Position numbers and translations under genes: made by a program
The notes under the pieces: model-generated
The model's input: the letters and a program-made list of their open reading frames with translations, nothing else
Told to the model about the DNA's origin: nothing
The model's database searches: none
DNA from: Candidatus Uhrbacteria bacterium
GTDB taxonomy: Bacteria; Patescibacteriota; Patescibacteriia; UBA9934; UBA11717
DNA: 20,677 bases
NCBI GenBank assembly: GCA_003509895.1
Contig: DOMJ01000036.1
Span: 26,031 to 46,707, forward strand
Direction of reading: 5' to 3'
Shown: in pieces, positions 5,162 to 12,890 of the stretch
Numbering within the stretch: the stretch's first letter is position 1
Layout of the letters: each line of letters starts with the position of its first letter

Positions 5162-5508
5162 TGATTGAATGCGCTCATGCGTTCATCAAACCAGAAAAGG
5201 GGTACGCCATGTTCGGCGGCTAGCCCCCCCTTGCCCTCCGCCGGGTGAAAGACCCGGCCGGAAGTCGCGTACCGCGCGACTCCAACCACGACGCCCCTCG
5301 GCGTCGCATCTACAAGGAAAGGTGTCCACAGAGACCTTTACCTTGTTGGAAAAATAGCTTCACCAGCCATGGCCACAGGAGGGCACCATGAACGGCTGAG
5401 AAGCGCGGAGAGCGGGGTGCGGCGTCGGTTCTCCGACGTCCGCGCCCCGCGATCCGCCAGATCTTGTGACCGCGATCCGCCCACCTGGCAGGTCGCGGTT
5501 TGTTATTT
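5162..5508 (+). ncRNA. Candidate independent structured ncRNA, ~350 nt
   Basis: It has its own promoter and terminator and no long frame with a ribosome site. Hairpins in order: GCCGGGT/ACCCGGC (5240-5258); AGTCGCG/CGCGACT (5263-5281); CGACGCC/GGCGTCG (5289-5306); ACAAGG plus AAAGGT with ACCTTT plus CCTTGT (5312-5346); a 17-bp stem with one bulge and a TTCT loop (5412-5450), whose T-G wobble exists only on the plus strand; then the terminator. Two mini-ORFs have Shine-Dalgarno sites: Met-Phe-Gly-Gly-stop (5209-5223, after AAGGGG) and Met-Asn-Gly-stop (5388-5399, after AGGAGGG). I do not recognise it as 6S RNA, tmRNA, SRP RNA or RNase P RNA. It is GC-rich like the unit at 180-4900. Confidence 0.65.
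5469..5508 (+). terminator. Intrinsic terminator of the plus-strand ncRNA
   Basis: ACCGCGA pairs with TCGCGGT, enclosing a GCC/GGC inner stem, followed by TTGTTATTT. The stop codon of the convergent TrmB gene (5505-5503) lies inside the T-rich tail. Confidence 0.75.
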
Positions 5509-6264
5509 GCTTATTGACCAGGCGGCTTCAAACATCACGCGTGCCGTTTGTGCAAATAATTCGCTCTGAACAATAATCGCCATCAGCGTTCCTTGAAAAG
5601 AAGTAAACACAATACGATCGGCGTAAATCCAAACGTCGCCATGAAACTCACCAAATGCGGGATTCAATTTTTTAAACAAAACGCCGGATCTGTGTTGATG
5701 ATTTGCTCGTAGATCTCCGTAATGCAACAGACGAATATCTTGTCGCGCAGGATCAGACGCACTCTTTGCCTCGGCAAAAATTTGTTTAATTTCTTCCGTA
5801 CCGTCATGCACGTTATGATAGACATCCTGTATATTGACCACCTCAAATATAGAAGAAGGATTAACGGCTTTTACGTCTGCAAAAAGATTTCTCAGCGCCT
5901 CCGGCCCCTCGTAATAGCGAATAAACGGCTTTTCTCCCGGGGAAAGACTCTTCATCTCCGGGACAGACTCTTCCATAAGCTCTATCCTGTCTCGCATTTG
6001 ACGCGATTGCTTTCTAAAATATCTGAGCGCATCCTCCGGTTGCTCTATGGTAAAAACCGTCTTTGCCCCTTTTTGAAACGTGGAAAGAAGGCCTTTTCCT
6101 TTGAGTGATTCAATCGCATCGTACGTGGCGGTTCGAGAAACCTCGGCTTTTCGTGCTAATTCCTGCGCACTCGTTGGCCCCAATTCTAGACCGGAAAAGT
6201 AGATCTTTGATTCCACCTCGCTTAATCCCAATTTAATAAAAGTTTCAATCCATTTGTTTAACAT
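5503..6264 (-). CDS. TrmB-family transcriptional regulator, 253 aa
   Basis: Residues about 8-75 form a winged helix-turn-helix of the TrmB type (LGLSEVESKIYFSGLELG, then AQELARKAEVSRTATYDAIE and a KGLLSTFQKG wing). A charged helical linker (about 80-110) leads to a C-terminal domain starting KPFIRYYEGPEALRNLF, typical of TrmB-like proteins in CPR and archaea. The start is the ATG at 6264, since a TATACT -10 box ends nine bases upstream and the earlier in-frame ATG would run through the divergent promoter. It is transcribed away from the transporter at 6310, which is a plausible regulatory target. The effector is unknown. Confidence 0.88.
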   Translation of the reverse strand: MLNKWIETFIKLGLSEVESKIYFSGLELGPTSAQELARKAEVSRTATYDAIESLKGKGLLSTFQKGAKTVFTIEQPEDALRYFRKQSRQMRDRIELMEESVPEMKSLSPGEKPFIRYYEGPEALRNLFADVKAVNPSSIFEVVNIQDVYHNVHDGTEEIKQIFAEAKSASDPARQDIRLLHYGDLRANHQHRSGVLFKKLNPAFGEFHGDVWIYADRIVFTSFQGTLMAIIVQSELFAQTARVMFEAAWSISK

Positions 6265-6273
6265 AGTGCTGTA

Positions 6274-6300
6274 AGTATAGCAGAGAAGGTGAGGTATACT
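6274..6300. promoter_or_regulatory. Divergent overlapping promoters with inverted -10 boxes
   Basis: AGTATA (6274-6279) is the minus-strand TATACT for the TrmB gene, and TATACT (6295-6300) serves the transporter. The two form an inverted repeat 15 bp apart. Each box lies only about nine bases from its start codon (6264 and 6310), so both transcripts are probably leaderless. The -35 matches are poor. The symmetric element could also be the regulator's binding site (inference). Confidence 0.6.
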
Positions 6301-6309
6301 AAGGCTATT

Positions 6310-7245
6310 ATGCCGCAAAGACTTATCCAATGGCTCGTACAGCTCGTCCAATCCTATTTCTTTCTTATTCTTTTGGCTCTTGGAGCAGGCTTGCTTCTTC
6401 CTGATTCTGCAATTATTTTCGCACCCTTTGCGACGCTTCTTTTGCAAATCATCTTTTTTCTCACGAGTCTCAAGCTCAATCCAACAGAGATTTTCCGCAC
6501 GGTCAGAAATACAAAGATGTTGGTTGCGGCAAACGTATTTATGCTCTTGCTACTGCCATCCGTTGTGTATCTGTTGGCGCAATGGATTGTGCCGGAATTT
6601 TCGATTGCGCTGATGCTGCTTGCAGCTATGCCAACGGGTATGACAGCACCTCTCCTCTCGGAGGTTATAGGAGGCAAAACAGATGTTGCACTTGTTCTTA
6701 CTCTCACAACGTCCTTGCTAGCACCATTTACGATCCCGTTTGTGATTGGTATTTTTGCAAGCACTGCGGTTACCGTGAGCGGTGTGACGATGTTTTGGAG
6801 TTTAGTGAAGGTGATCGTTATTCCGTTTGTTCTCGCGCAGGGTGTTCGATCGTTTTTTCAAAAGCACATTCAGAAAACGGCGTTTACCTTTAAGCCGATC
6901 TCGCTTCTGCTACTCGGCATGTTGATTGCGGGCGTTGTGGCAAAGCAATCTCATGTCATTTTGACCAACCTTGATCAAACACTCCTCACACTCGTTATCA
7001 TATTGTTCTGTTTTATTAGTTTGCTACTGGTGGCGGGCTACTTTGTGGCGTACTGGCGTCCTTGGAATGATCGTACAGCCGTTTCCATTTGCATGACGTT
7101 TATGAACTTTACACTGGCTATTTATCTCGCTGGTCTCTACTTTTCCGATCCAAACGTACTCCTTGCAACGGTGCTCGTGGTATTCCCGTGGGCAATTATG
7201 TTGCTGCCGTTTAGATTTGTGGTCCGTAAGTATCTTTGTAAATAA
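6310..7245 (+). CDS. Bile acid:sodium symporter (BASS/SBF)-like membrane transporter, 311 aa
   Basis: The protein is almost entirely hydrophobic, with about nine to ten membrane segments. The stretch with PTGMTAPLLSEVIGGKTD followed by VALVLTLTTSLLAPFTIPFV matches the crossover region of SBF/BASS transporters, where a PxGxxAP-type motif precedes an LxPxxxP helix. The substrate cannot be read from sequence; relatives carry organic acids or bile acids with Na+. The ATG at 6310 is chosen over a GTG at 6289 because the GTG lies upstream of and within the -10 region. Divergent from the TrmB regulator, which probably controls it. Confidence 0.83.
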   Translation: MPQRLIQWLVQLVQSYFFLILLALGAGLLLPDSAIIFAPFATLLLQIIFFLTSLKLNPTEIFRTVRNTKMLVAANVFMLLLLPSVVYLLAQWIVPEFSIALMLLAAMPTGMTAPLLSEVIGGKTDVALVLTLTTSLLAPFTIPFVIGIFASTAVTVSGVTMFWSLVKVIVIPFVLAQGVRSFFQKHIQKTAFTFKPISLLLLGMLIAGVVAKQSHVILTNLDQTLLTLVIILFCFISLLLVAGYFVAYWRPWNDRTAVSICMTFMNFTLAIYLAGLYFSDPNVLLATVLVVFPWAIMLLPFRFVVRKYLCK

Positions 7246-7266
7246 AGAATTTTGAACGTGTAATGT

Positions 7267-8100
7267 ATGAGTGAATTTAAAGGCGGACCAACAGAGGAAG
7301 AACGTTTGCGCGCCATGGGGAGTGATCGCCTTTTGGCAGATCTTAAAAGGAAGTATCGGCAACCGGCACAGGCATCAGAAGGAGAGGTACAAAAACCAGA
7401 ACAATCAGTAAAACCCTCCTTGGTTATCGATCATCTGCGAGCAATGCAAGAACGGAAAAGTGAACTTGCTGCATTACCTTTTGAGCACCCCATGATTCCA
7501 GAAGCAGAAATGGAGCAGCTGAGCCAAGCTTGGCAGGAAGTGGAACGCTTGCGTGTGAGAACCGTTAAACGTTTAGCAGGTCTTAAGAGAACATCTGATG
7601 CGTACCGGCGTATTACTAAGGAAGCCGTGGACGACATTGTGGCGTATTTAGATCAACAACCCGTGTGGCGTTACAAGTTTGCGACCCAATCCGGAGGGGC
7701 GCCGGGTGAGATATCCAACACAATCCATTCAGAGGATTCTCTCTACTATCTGTCTGAGCATGGTGCATCTATACGGCTCAAACGATCGGCGCTCTATGAC
7801 GAAAACCTTGCCTGGCGTCATGTGATTCAGCCAATTATGGAATTAACGCTATTTTCGGATTCCCAATCAAAAGGGGAGAGCTTCTCTCGGGTTCCGCTCC
7901 CAGGATATTCTGTAAGAGATTTTGAGACGCCAGAATTTGCGGATCGACTGAGAGATGAGGAACAGTTGTCGGGTTATGTATCGGAATTGCGAGTGCATGA
8001 AGACCACGGCGTTCCAAGACTTGTTTCAAATATCCCAGAAGGCGCATGGGATCACCTGGGGGATCCGGTGAGTGTCATTATTGATACCAAGCAGTCGTAA
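7267..8100 (+). CDS. Hypothetical protein, 277 aa
   Basis: Not recognised. The protein is soluble and charged. Residues 1-60 are polar and low-complexity (GGPTEEERLRAMGSDRLLAD, then Gln/Pro-rich). Residues about 75-130 form an amphipathic helical stretch (EMEQLSQAWQEVERLRVRTV). The remainder (135-277) looks globular, with many aromatics and acidic residues. No Shine-Dalgarno precedes the ATG at 7267. The gap to the transporter stop is 21 bp, so it may be co-transcribed. A strong terminator follows. Probably lineage-specific. Confidence 0.82.
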   Translation: MSEFKGGPTEEERLRAMGSDRLLADLKRKYRQPAQASEGEVQKPEQSVKPSLVIDHLRAMQERKSELAALPFEHPMIPEAEMEQLSQAWQEVERLRVRTVKRLAGLKRTSDAYRRITKEAVDDIVAYLDQQPVWRYKFATQSGGAPGEISNTIHSEDSLYYLSEHGASIRLKRSALYDENLAWRHVIQPIMELTLFSDSQSKGESFSRVPLPGYSVRDFETPEFADRLRDEEQLSGYVSELRVHEDHGVPRLVSNIPEGAWDHLGDPVSVIIDTKQS

Positions 8101-8106
8101 CCAGAC

Positions 8107-8143
8107 AAACACCCAGAAGTCTCAACAACCGGGTGTTTTTTTG
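8107..8143 (+). terminator. Intrinsic terminator after the 277-aa gene
   Basis: AAACACCC pairs with GGGTGTTT around a 16-nt loop, followed by a run of T's. Confidence 0.85.
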
Positions 8144-8163
8144 TCTTTTAACACCTCTCTTAC

Positions 8164-8192
8164 TTGACCAAAACGGCATTTTCGGCTATACT
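8164..8192 (+). promoter_or_regulatory. Promoter of bipA
   Basis: TTGACC (8164-8169) and TATACT (8187-8192) are 17 bp apart. The expected start near 8199 leaves a leader of about 20 nt with no Shine-Dalgarno before the ATG at 8221. Confidence 0.88.
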
Positions 8193-8220
8193 CCGCCGGT
8201 ATTGATTCTTTTCCCATAAT

Positions 8221-10020
8221 ATGGATTTTCGAAACATCGCCATCATTGCTCACGTTGACCACGGTAAAACAACGCTCGTGGACGCCATGCTTAAACAGTC
8301 TGGTACCTTTTCTGACCGGGAAATTATTGAAGAACGCGTGATGGACAATAATGACTTGGAAAAAGAACGTGGAATTACCATTTACGCAAAGAATACCGCT
8401 ATCATGCTTGGTGACACCAAGTTGAATATTGTAGACACACCGGGGCACGCCGACTTTGGATCGGAGGTGGAACGTGTGCTTAAAATGGTGGATTCTGTGC
8501 TATTGCTTGTGGATGCCTATGAGGGTCCTATGCCGCAGACCAAGTTCGTTTTGCGAAAATCGTTGGAGTTAGGCCTCAAGCCTATTGTGGTGATCAACAA
8601 AATAGACAAACCTTCCGCTCGACCGGACGAAGTGGTAGATATGGTGTTTGATTTGTTCGGCGAATTGGGAGCCACAGACGAGCAGCTTGATTTTAAATAC
8701 ATTTACACGATTGCAAGAGATGGCATTGCGGTTACAGATCCTACCGTTAAGGGAACCGATTTACAGCCTTTGTTTGATTTAATTCTCGCAACCGTGCCTC
8801 CTGCACCAAGTGAGGTCTCCAAGCCAATGCGCATGCAGCCCGTAAACCTTTCCTACGACAAATTTGTGGGTCGTATGGCTATGGGCCGCATTGTAGAGGG
8901 AACCATGAAGTCCGGAATGCCTGTTGTAGTGACCAAATTGGATGGTACAAAAGAGAACCAGAGGATTACAAAGCTGCAAACCACCATGGGATTGGTGAAA
9001 CGTGATGTTGATGAGGCGTACGCGGGAGATGTGGTAACGATTGCGGGTATTGCCAACATTAACGTAGGAGAAACGGTAGCGGAGAATGCGAGTGTTGATG
9101 CACTTCCGGCGATCCACATTGATCCGCCAACGCTTACCATGGATTTTATGGCCAACAGTTCACCATTTGTTGGAAAAGATGGAAACCTGGTAACGTCTCG
9201 ACAGATCCGAGAACGCTTGGACCGAGAATTGGAGACAAACGTTGGATTGCAGATTACCGATTCAGAAAATGGAGAGGCGTTCCATGTGAGTGGACGTGGA
9301 GAAATGCACCTTGCCGTGTTGATTGAGACCATGCGCAGGGAAGGATACGAGCTCCAGGTAAGTCAGCCACAGGCAATTCTTCGTGAGGTAAACGGCGTAA
9401 AAGAAGAGCCATACGAGTCTGTAACGATTGACGTTCCGGACGTGAGTGCCGGTGTGGTGATTGAGGCATTGGGCAAGCGAAAGGGCGAGATGACCAACAT
9501 GACCAGTAAGGATGGATCTACGCGATTGGAGTACGTGATTCCAACGCGAGGTCTCCTTGGATACCGTATGGACTTTGTAACGGCCACCAAGGGAGAGGGA
9601 ACACTGTCTCACATCTTCTTGCACTACGGTCCTTACAAGGGAGAGATTGCAAAGCGTTCAACGGGTTCCATTATCTCTGGTGTTACAGGAAAGACCCTTG
9701 GATTCTCACTCGCCAACCTCCAAGAACGTGGAACCTTGTTCTTGGGACCAACGGTTGAGGTGTACGAGGGAATGGTAATTGGTGCCAGCGCAAAAGAAAG
9801 CATGACGGTTAACCCATGTAAGGGAAAACAGCTTTCAAATATGCGTTCAAGTGGTGCCGACGAGGCGCTCAACCTCACGCCGCCATTAGAGATGACCTTG
9901 GAACGTGCGCTTGAGTACATTGTTGACGATGAGTACGTGGAGGTAACCCCTCACTTTACGCGTATTCGTAAAAAGTACCTCACCGAGGTAGATCGAAAAC
10001 GACACGGAAGTAAAATGTAA
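8221..10020 (+). CDS. typA: Translational GTPase BipA/TypA, 599 aa
   Basis: A ribosome-associated GTPase related to EF-G and LepA, involved in stress and cold adaptation and 50S assembly in other bacteria. The G domain is intact: P-loop AHVDHGKTT (10-18), switch I KERGITI (48-54), DTPGH (72-76) and NKID (126-129). It is followed by domain II, the EF-G-like domains III and V, and the BipA-specific C-terminal domain (TRGLLGYRMDFVTATKGEG and, near the end, KGKQLSNMRSSGADEALNLT, a family signature). The length is normal for the family (about 600). It has its own promoter and terminator. The lack of a Shine-Dalgarno fits the rest of this chromosome. Confidence 0.97.
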   Translation: MDFRNIAIIAHVDHGKTTLVDAMLKQSGTFSDREIIEERVMDNNDLEKERGITIYAKNTAIMLGDTKLNIVDTPGHADFGSEVERVLKMVDSVLLLVDAYEGPMPQTKFVLRKSLELGLKPIVVINKIDKPSARPDEVVDMVFDLFGELGATDEQLDFKYIYTIARDGIAVTDPTVKGTDLQPLFDLILATVPPAPSEVSKPMRMQPVNLSYDKFVGRMAMGRIVEGTMKSGMPVVVTKLDGTKENQRITKLQTTMGLVKRDVDEAYAGDVVTIAGIANINVGETVAENASVDALPAIHIDPPTLTMDFMANSSPFVGKDGNLVTSRQIRERLDRELETNVGLQITDSENGEAFHVSGRGEMHLAVLIETMRREGYELQVSQPQAILREVNGVKEEPYESVTIDVPDVSAGVVIEALGKRKGEMTNMTSKDGSTRLEYVIPTRGLLGYRMDFVTATKGEGTLSHIFLHYGPYKGEIAKRSTGSIISGVTGKTLGFSLANLQERGTLFLGPTVEVYEGMVIGASAKESMTVNPCKGKQLSNMRSSGADEALNLTPPLEMTLERALEYIVDDEYVEVTPHFTRIRKKYLTEVDRKRHGSKM

Positions 10021-10022
10021 GT

Positions 10023-10051
10023 ATAAAAACCCTGCAAACGCGGGGTTTTTT
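10023..10051 (+). terminator. Intrinsic terminator of bipA
   Basis: AAAACCC with an inner GC pairs with GC and GGGTTTT, then T's; it starts a few bases after the stop codon. Confidence 0.8.
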
Positions 10052-10064
10052 GATACGGGACGGT

Positions 10065-10093
10065 TTGTCACAAAGATCAAATAGCTCTATACT
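10065..10093 (+). promoter_or_regulatory. Promoter of the DUF5671-like gene, leaderless
   Basis: TTGTCA (10065-10070) and TATACT (10088-10093) have a 17-bp spacer. The ATG at 10102 is eight bases after the -10 box, so the transcript would start at or within a base or two of the start codon. Confidence 0.85.
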
Positions 10094-10101
10094 ATGTCCA
10101 T

Positions 10102-11004
10102 ATGAACCAACCAACCAACTCAACGGCACGAGACGTGTTCTTATATCTTCTCGTGACCGTTACACTGTATGCGATCTCTGTTTCCGCCATCTCCACGCTC
10201 TTCCAATACGTGAACCACTTTTTTCCGGATCCAATTTATGCGTACTCAAGCGTTACGGATATTCTGCGTGTTTCCTTGTCCGTGCTCATTATTTTCACTC
10301 CTGTGTATGTATGGGTAACACGGTTCTTAAACAAGGATATTGTGGCGCATGCCGGCAAACAGGGATTGGCAATTCGACGCTGGCTTGTGCACCTCACACT
10401 GTTTGTGTCCGGTATCACCATTATGGTTGATCTTGCGACGCTCATTTACAACTTCCTTGGTGGAGAGTTGTCTTGGCGGTTTGCGCTCAAGACCATTGCC
10501 GTATTGCTTGTAGCAACTGCAGTGTTTACCTATTATATTTGGGATATTCGTCGTGAGGCGGCAGCTGTGCCTACAAAGATGTTGTGGCTTGCACGTGCGA
10601 CGCTCGTTACTTTGACGGCGGTTGTTATTGGGGGGTTCTTTCTTATGGATTCACCGGCGGATCAGCGTTTGCGCAAGTTAGACGATCAGCGTGTAAACGA
10701 TTTGTGGACGGTGCAAAGCGGAGTAGAAAACTACTGGTATCAAAAAACAATGTTACCGGAATCGTTGACAGAGGTATCGGAAAGTTTTGTGCTCCCGGTG
10801 GATCCAGAAACAGGTGCAGCGTACGAATACACGCGTTTAACGGATCAAACGTACGAGTTGTGTGCGACATTTAGTTTTACGCCGGCCAAAGATATGGGGT
10901 ATGGAAGACCCGTCCCATATATGGATGGCTTTGCAGAACGCGACTATTACGGGCACGTTGCGGGGCGTGATTGCTTTGCAAGAAGTGTTGTGCGGCTGAA
11001 ATAG
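10102..11004 (+). CDS. DUF5671-like integral membrane protein, 300 aa
   Basis: The first ~60 residues (STARDVFLYLLVTVTLYAIS, then STLFQYVNHFFPDP) match the start of DUF5671 proteins, which are frequent in Patescibacteria. About five to six membrane helices fill residues 10-210: near 12-35, 55-78, 95-120, 128-148 and 160-180. Residues about 190-300 form a soluble, probably extracytoplasmic domain (DDQRVNDLWTVQSGVENYWY onward) resembling the C-terminal part of pilin-like or periplasmic segments with paired Cys (ELCATFSF and GRDCFARS). Function unknown. It has its own promoter and shares a terminator with the convergent gene. Confidence 0.85.
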   Translation: MNQPTNSTARDVFLYLLVTVTLYAISVSAISTLFQYVNHFFPDPIYAYSSVTDILRVSLSVLIIFTPVYVWVTRFLNKDIVAHAGKQGLAIRRWLVHLTLFVSGITIMVDLATLIYNFLGGELSWRFALKTIAVLLVATAVFTYYIWDIRREAAAVPTKMLWLARATLVTLTAVVIGGFFLMDSPADQRLRKLDDQRVNDLWTVQSGVENYWYQKTMLPESLTEVSESFVLPVDPETGAAYEYTRLTDQTYELCATFSFTPAKDMGYGRPVPYMDGFAERDYYGHVAGRDCFARSVVRLK

Positions 11005-11038
11005 AAAAAAAGAAACAGGCCTTATGCGGCCTGTTTTT
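11005..11038. terminator. Bidirectional terminator between convergent genes
   Basis: AACAGGCC (11014-11021) pairs with GGCCTGTT (11028-11035), with T runs on both sides. The TAA stop of the minus-strand gene occupies the loop (11024-11022). Confidence 0.87.
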
Positions 11039-12821
11039 CTGTTTGCGGAAAATTTTGTTGGTCAAAGTGCTTCTCAATCACAGAGCGTGCAATGTCTCTA
11101 TACCGAGATTGAACAAGGGTGTTTTTACCGGTGATTGTTTTGTTTGCATTTAAATCGCCATCCAAGATGTTATTGCGTTTTGTAAGACCATTTTCTTCCC
11201 GCCATTTGTAGAGTGCCGCCGACGGTGAGTCTCCTTCATAATAAACAATCTTACTTGGTTTTTGATCCGGATGCGCTTCAAACCGCTTACTCCAATACTC
11301 CCGAGAGGAAACCGGATTTGATGCTCTTTTGTAGTAGGCGCCCATTCTAACCAAGGCAGACTTTATCTCTCCGTCTATGTGGTTGTAGGGATCATTTTCT
11401 TCCGTGAGGGCTTTTTGTGCACGTTCCGATAAAACAACAAGAGGCGTAATGTTTTCTAGGTATTCTTGTGCGTCTAAATCGGAGAGACCAAGTTGTTCTC
11501 GAATGCTTTTTTGCAATTTCTCTCGTCCTTCCTTCCTTTTATCATCTCGCTCAAAACGGGGAAGAGAGTAATCAGCGCGTTCTTGTTCTTGAGCGGCGGC
11601 TGCAAGCTCAACAATGACTCCGGACTCCAAAACGGCCTTTAATTGCTGCACACGCTCCGTGTCTACGAACGGATTATTATTCGCATCAAGCTCATATCGG
11701 GAGCCCGTTTCCGGGTTTACGGCAGCATCTTTTGGGAGAAAGGTGACCCCCGCATCAATGGGAATACCTTCTGTGTCCTTTTCCCAAACCCACAAATCAT
11801 TTCTGTGCGCATCTTCACCGGCACTTGTTAGGTTACGTCCATGTCCTCCGCCAAATTGGAACTCTGAGGCGATTAATGCGGAAGGAAACGCAATAAAGAC
11901 TTCGTTGCCGCGTTCGGATCCGTAGTAATCATCGGCCACCCACTCTGTTGCAAAGTGCACGGCGCCATGGTCCGCAAAACTACTCCAGCCCTCTCTTTGC
12001 GTAAGCTGATCTACATGTGCATACGCCTCCTCTTTTGTTTTAAGGGAATCAAGGTTCAGTTGCTCGGCAATGGCATCATCCTTTTGATCTCCTTCCAGCT
12101 GAAGGCTGATAGCAGATTTAAGTCGTCCCGATTCTAAGACTCCATCAAAAGCAGAGGAGTGTTCATAGAGGCCACTATTGTGATTAATCAATTCAGCGTG
12201 ATCTCTGACTCCGCGACGACTGACATGTGTCACCATTTCTGCGGGAAAGCGTCGCAGTAAATCCACGTAGCTGTCCATGTCCATTTCTGCTAGCTTGTCG
12301 GCCTTAAAGTATTCAAGCACGTCTGCGGTGGCAACCTCCCTGCTCTCCCAAAGGGTTTTCTCACTCTCGTAGTATTGATTCAAAATATCTTTTGCCGACG
12401 GTACGTCTGTCTCGGCATGCATAGAATCAAGCTGCTCCGTTGCATCACGGGCGGTATGTTTTGCTGTTTGAATACGTGATTCTACCTCGTCTTTTTGACT
12501 ATGCAATTGGGCAATCTCGGCTTTTACTTGTTTTATTTGTCGCCAATTCCAAACTTCGGCAAGTTTGTTTGTTCGTAATTCTGCCAGCTGCCGCTCCACA
12601 ACACGCATTTGCTCGGCCGCCTCCATAAGTCGGCCTTCTTCTAACCGAGAGGCTTCCGAACGGCCACGTTCAATCTGTTCTGCAAGCTCTGCAAGGCGTT
12701 CTCGTCGTTCTCTGCCTTGTGAACGGGCCTCTACCAGTTCGGCCGCCTTGGCGCTTCTGACCTCTGGCGCGTCCGGACGCTGTCTGGCTTCTTGCTTAAT
12801 AAAGGCGGAGGGTTTTTCCAT
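11022..12821 (-). CDS. Large hypothetical protein with N-terminal coiled coil, 599 aa
   Basis: Residues about 5-160 are a long Glu/Arg/Ala/Gln-rich coiled coil (AELVEARSQGRERRERLAEL, EEGRLMEAAEQMRVVERQLA and onward). A middle globular region (about 165-400) includes a repeatedly aromatic part (FIAFPSALIASEFQFGGGHG, then NDLWVWEKDTEGIPIDAGVT). A helical segment (about 420-520) and a C-terminal part with YYEGDSPSAALYKWREENGL complete it. There is no signal peptide or membrane helix, so it is probably cytosolic. I believe such proteins are lineage-specific to CPR; the function is unknown. The start is the ATG at 12821: a TATACT box lies eight bases upstream, and the earlier in-frame start would lie upstream of that box. 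Confidence 0.87.
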   Translation of the reverse strand: MEKPSAFIKQEARQRPDAPEVRSAKAAELVEARSQGRERRERLAELAEQIERGRSEASRLEEGRLMEAAEQMRVVERQLAELRTNKLAEVWNWRQIKQVKAEIAQLHSQKDEVESRIQTAKHTARDATEQLDSMHAETDVPSAKDILNQYYESEKTLWESREVATADVLEYFKADKLAEMDMDSYVDLLRRFPAEMVTHVSRRGVRDHAELINHNSGLYEHSSAFDGVLESGRLKSAISLQLEGDQKDDAIAEQLNLDSLKTKEEAYAHVDQLTQREGWSSFADHGAVHFATEWVADDYYGSERGNEVFIAFPSALIASEFQFGGGHGRNLTSAGEDAHRNDLWVWEKDTEGIPIDAGVTFLPKDAAVNPETGSRYELDANNNPFVDTERVQQLKAVLESGVIVELAAAAQEQERADYSLPRFERDDKRKEGREKLQKSIREQLGLSDLDAQEYLENITPLVVLSERAQKALTEENDPYNHIDGEIKSALVRMGAYYKRASNPVSSREYWSKRFEAHPDQKPSKIVYYEGDSPSAALYKWREENGLTKRNNILDGDLNANKTITGKNTLVQSRYRDIARSVIEKHFDQQNFPQTEKQAA

Positions 12822-12829
12822 ACACAAGA

Positions 12830-12835
12830 AGTATA
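12830..12835 (-). promoter_or_regulatory. -10 box of the coiled-coil gene, leaderless
   Basis: TATACT on the minus strand ends eight bases before the ATG at 12821. No good -35 hexamer is found at 16-18 bp. Confidence 0.5.
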
Positions 12836-12853
12836 ACACCCCCAATCATTGGA

Positions 12854-12880
12854 TTGACAGTATACCACATGTGATATACT
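12854..12880 (+). promoter_or_regulatory. murA promoter with embedded 20-bp palindrome (candidate operator)
   Basis: TTGACA (12854-12859) and TATACT (12875-12880) frame a short 15-bp spacer; a 17-bp alternative is TACTCT (12877-12882). The bases 12860-12879 are a near-perfect palindrome: GTATA and TATAC flank the core CACATGTG, with one mismatched pair. A repressor bound here would block RNA polymerase. The downstream gene begins with an XRE HTH domain, so autoregulation is the natural inference. The ATG at 12891 is ten bases after the -10 box. Confidence 0.65.
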
Positions 12881-12890
12881 CTATTTTAGT

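Noticed and set aside
5080..5289. 69-codon minus-strand frame over the ncRNA
   Set aside because: No ribosome site or promoter; it is antisense to the ncRNA promoter and hairpins.
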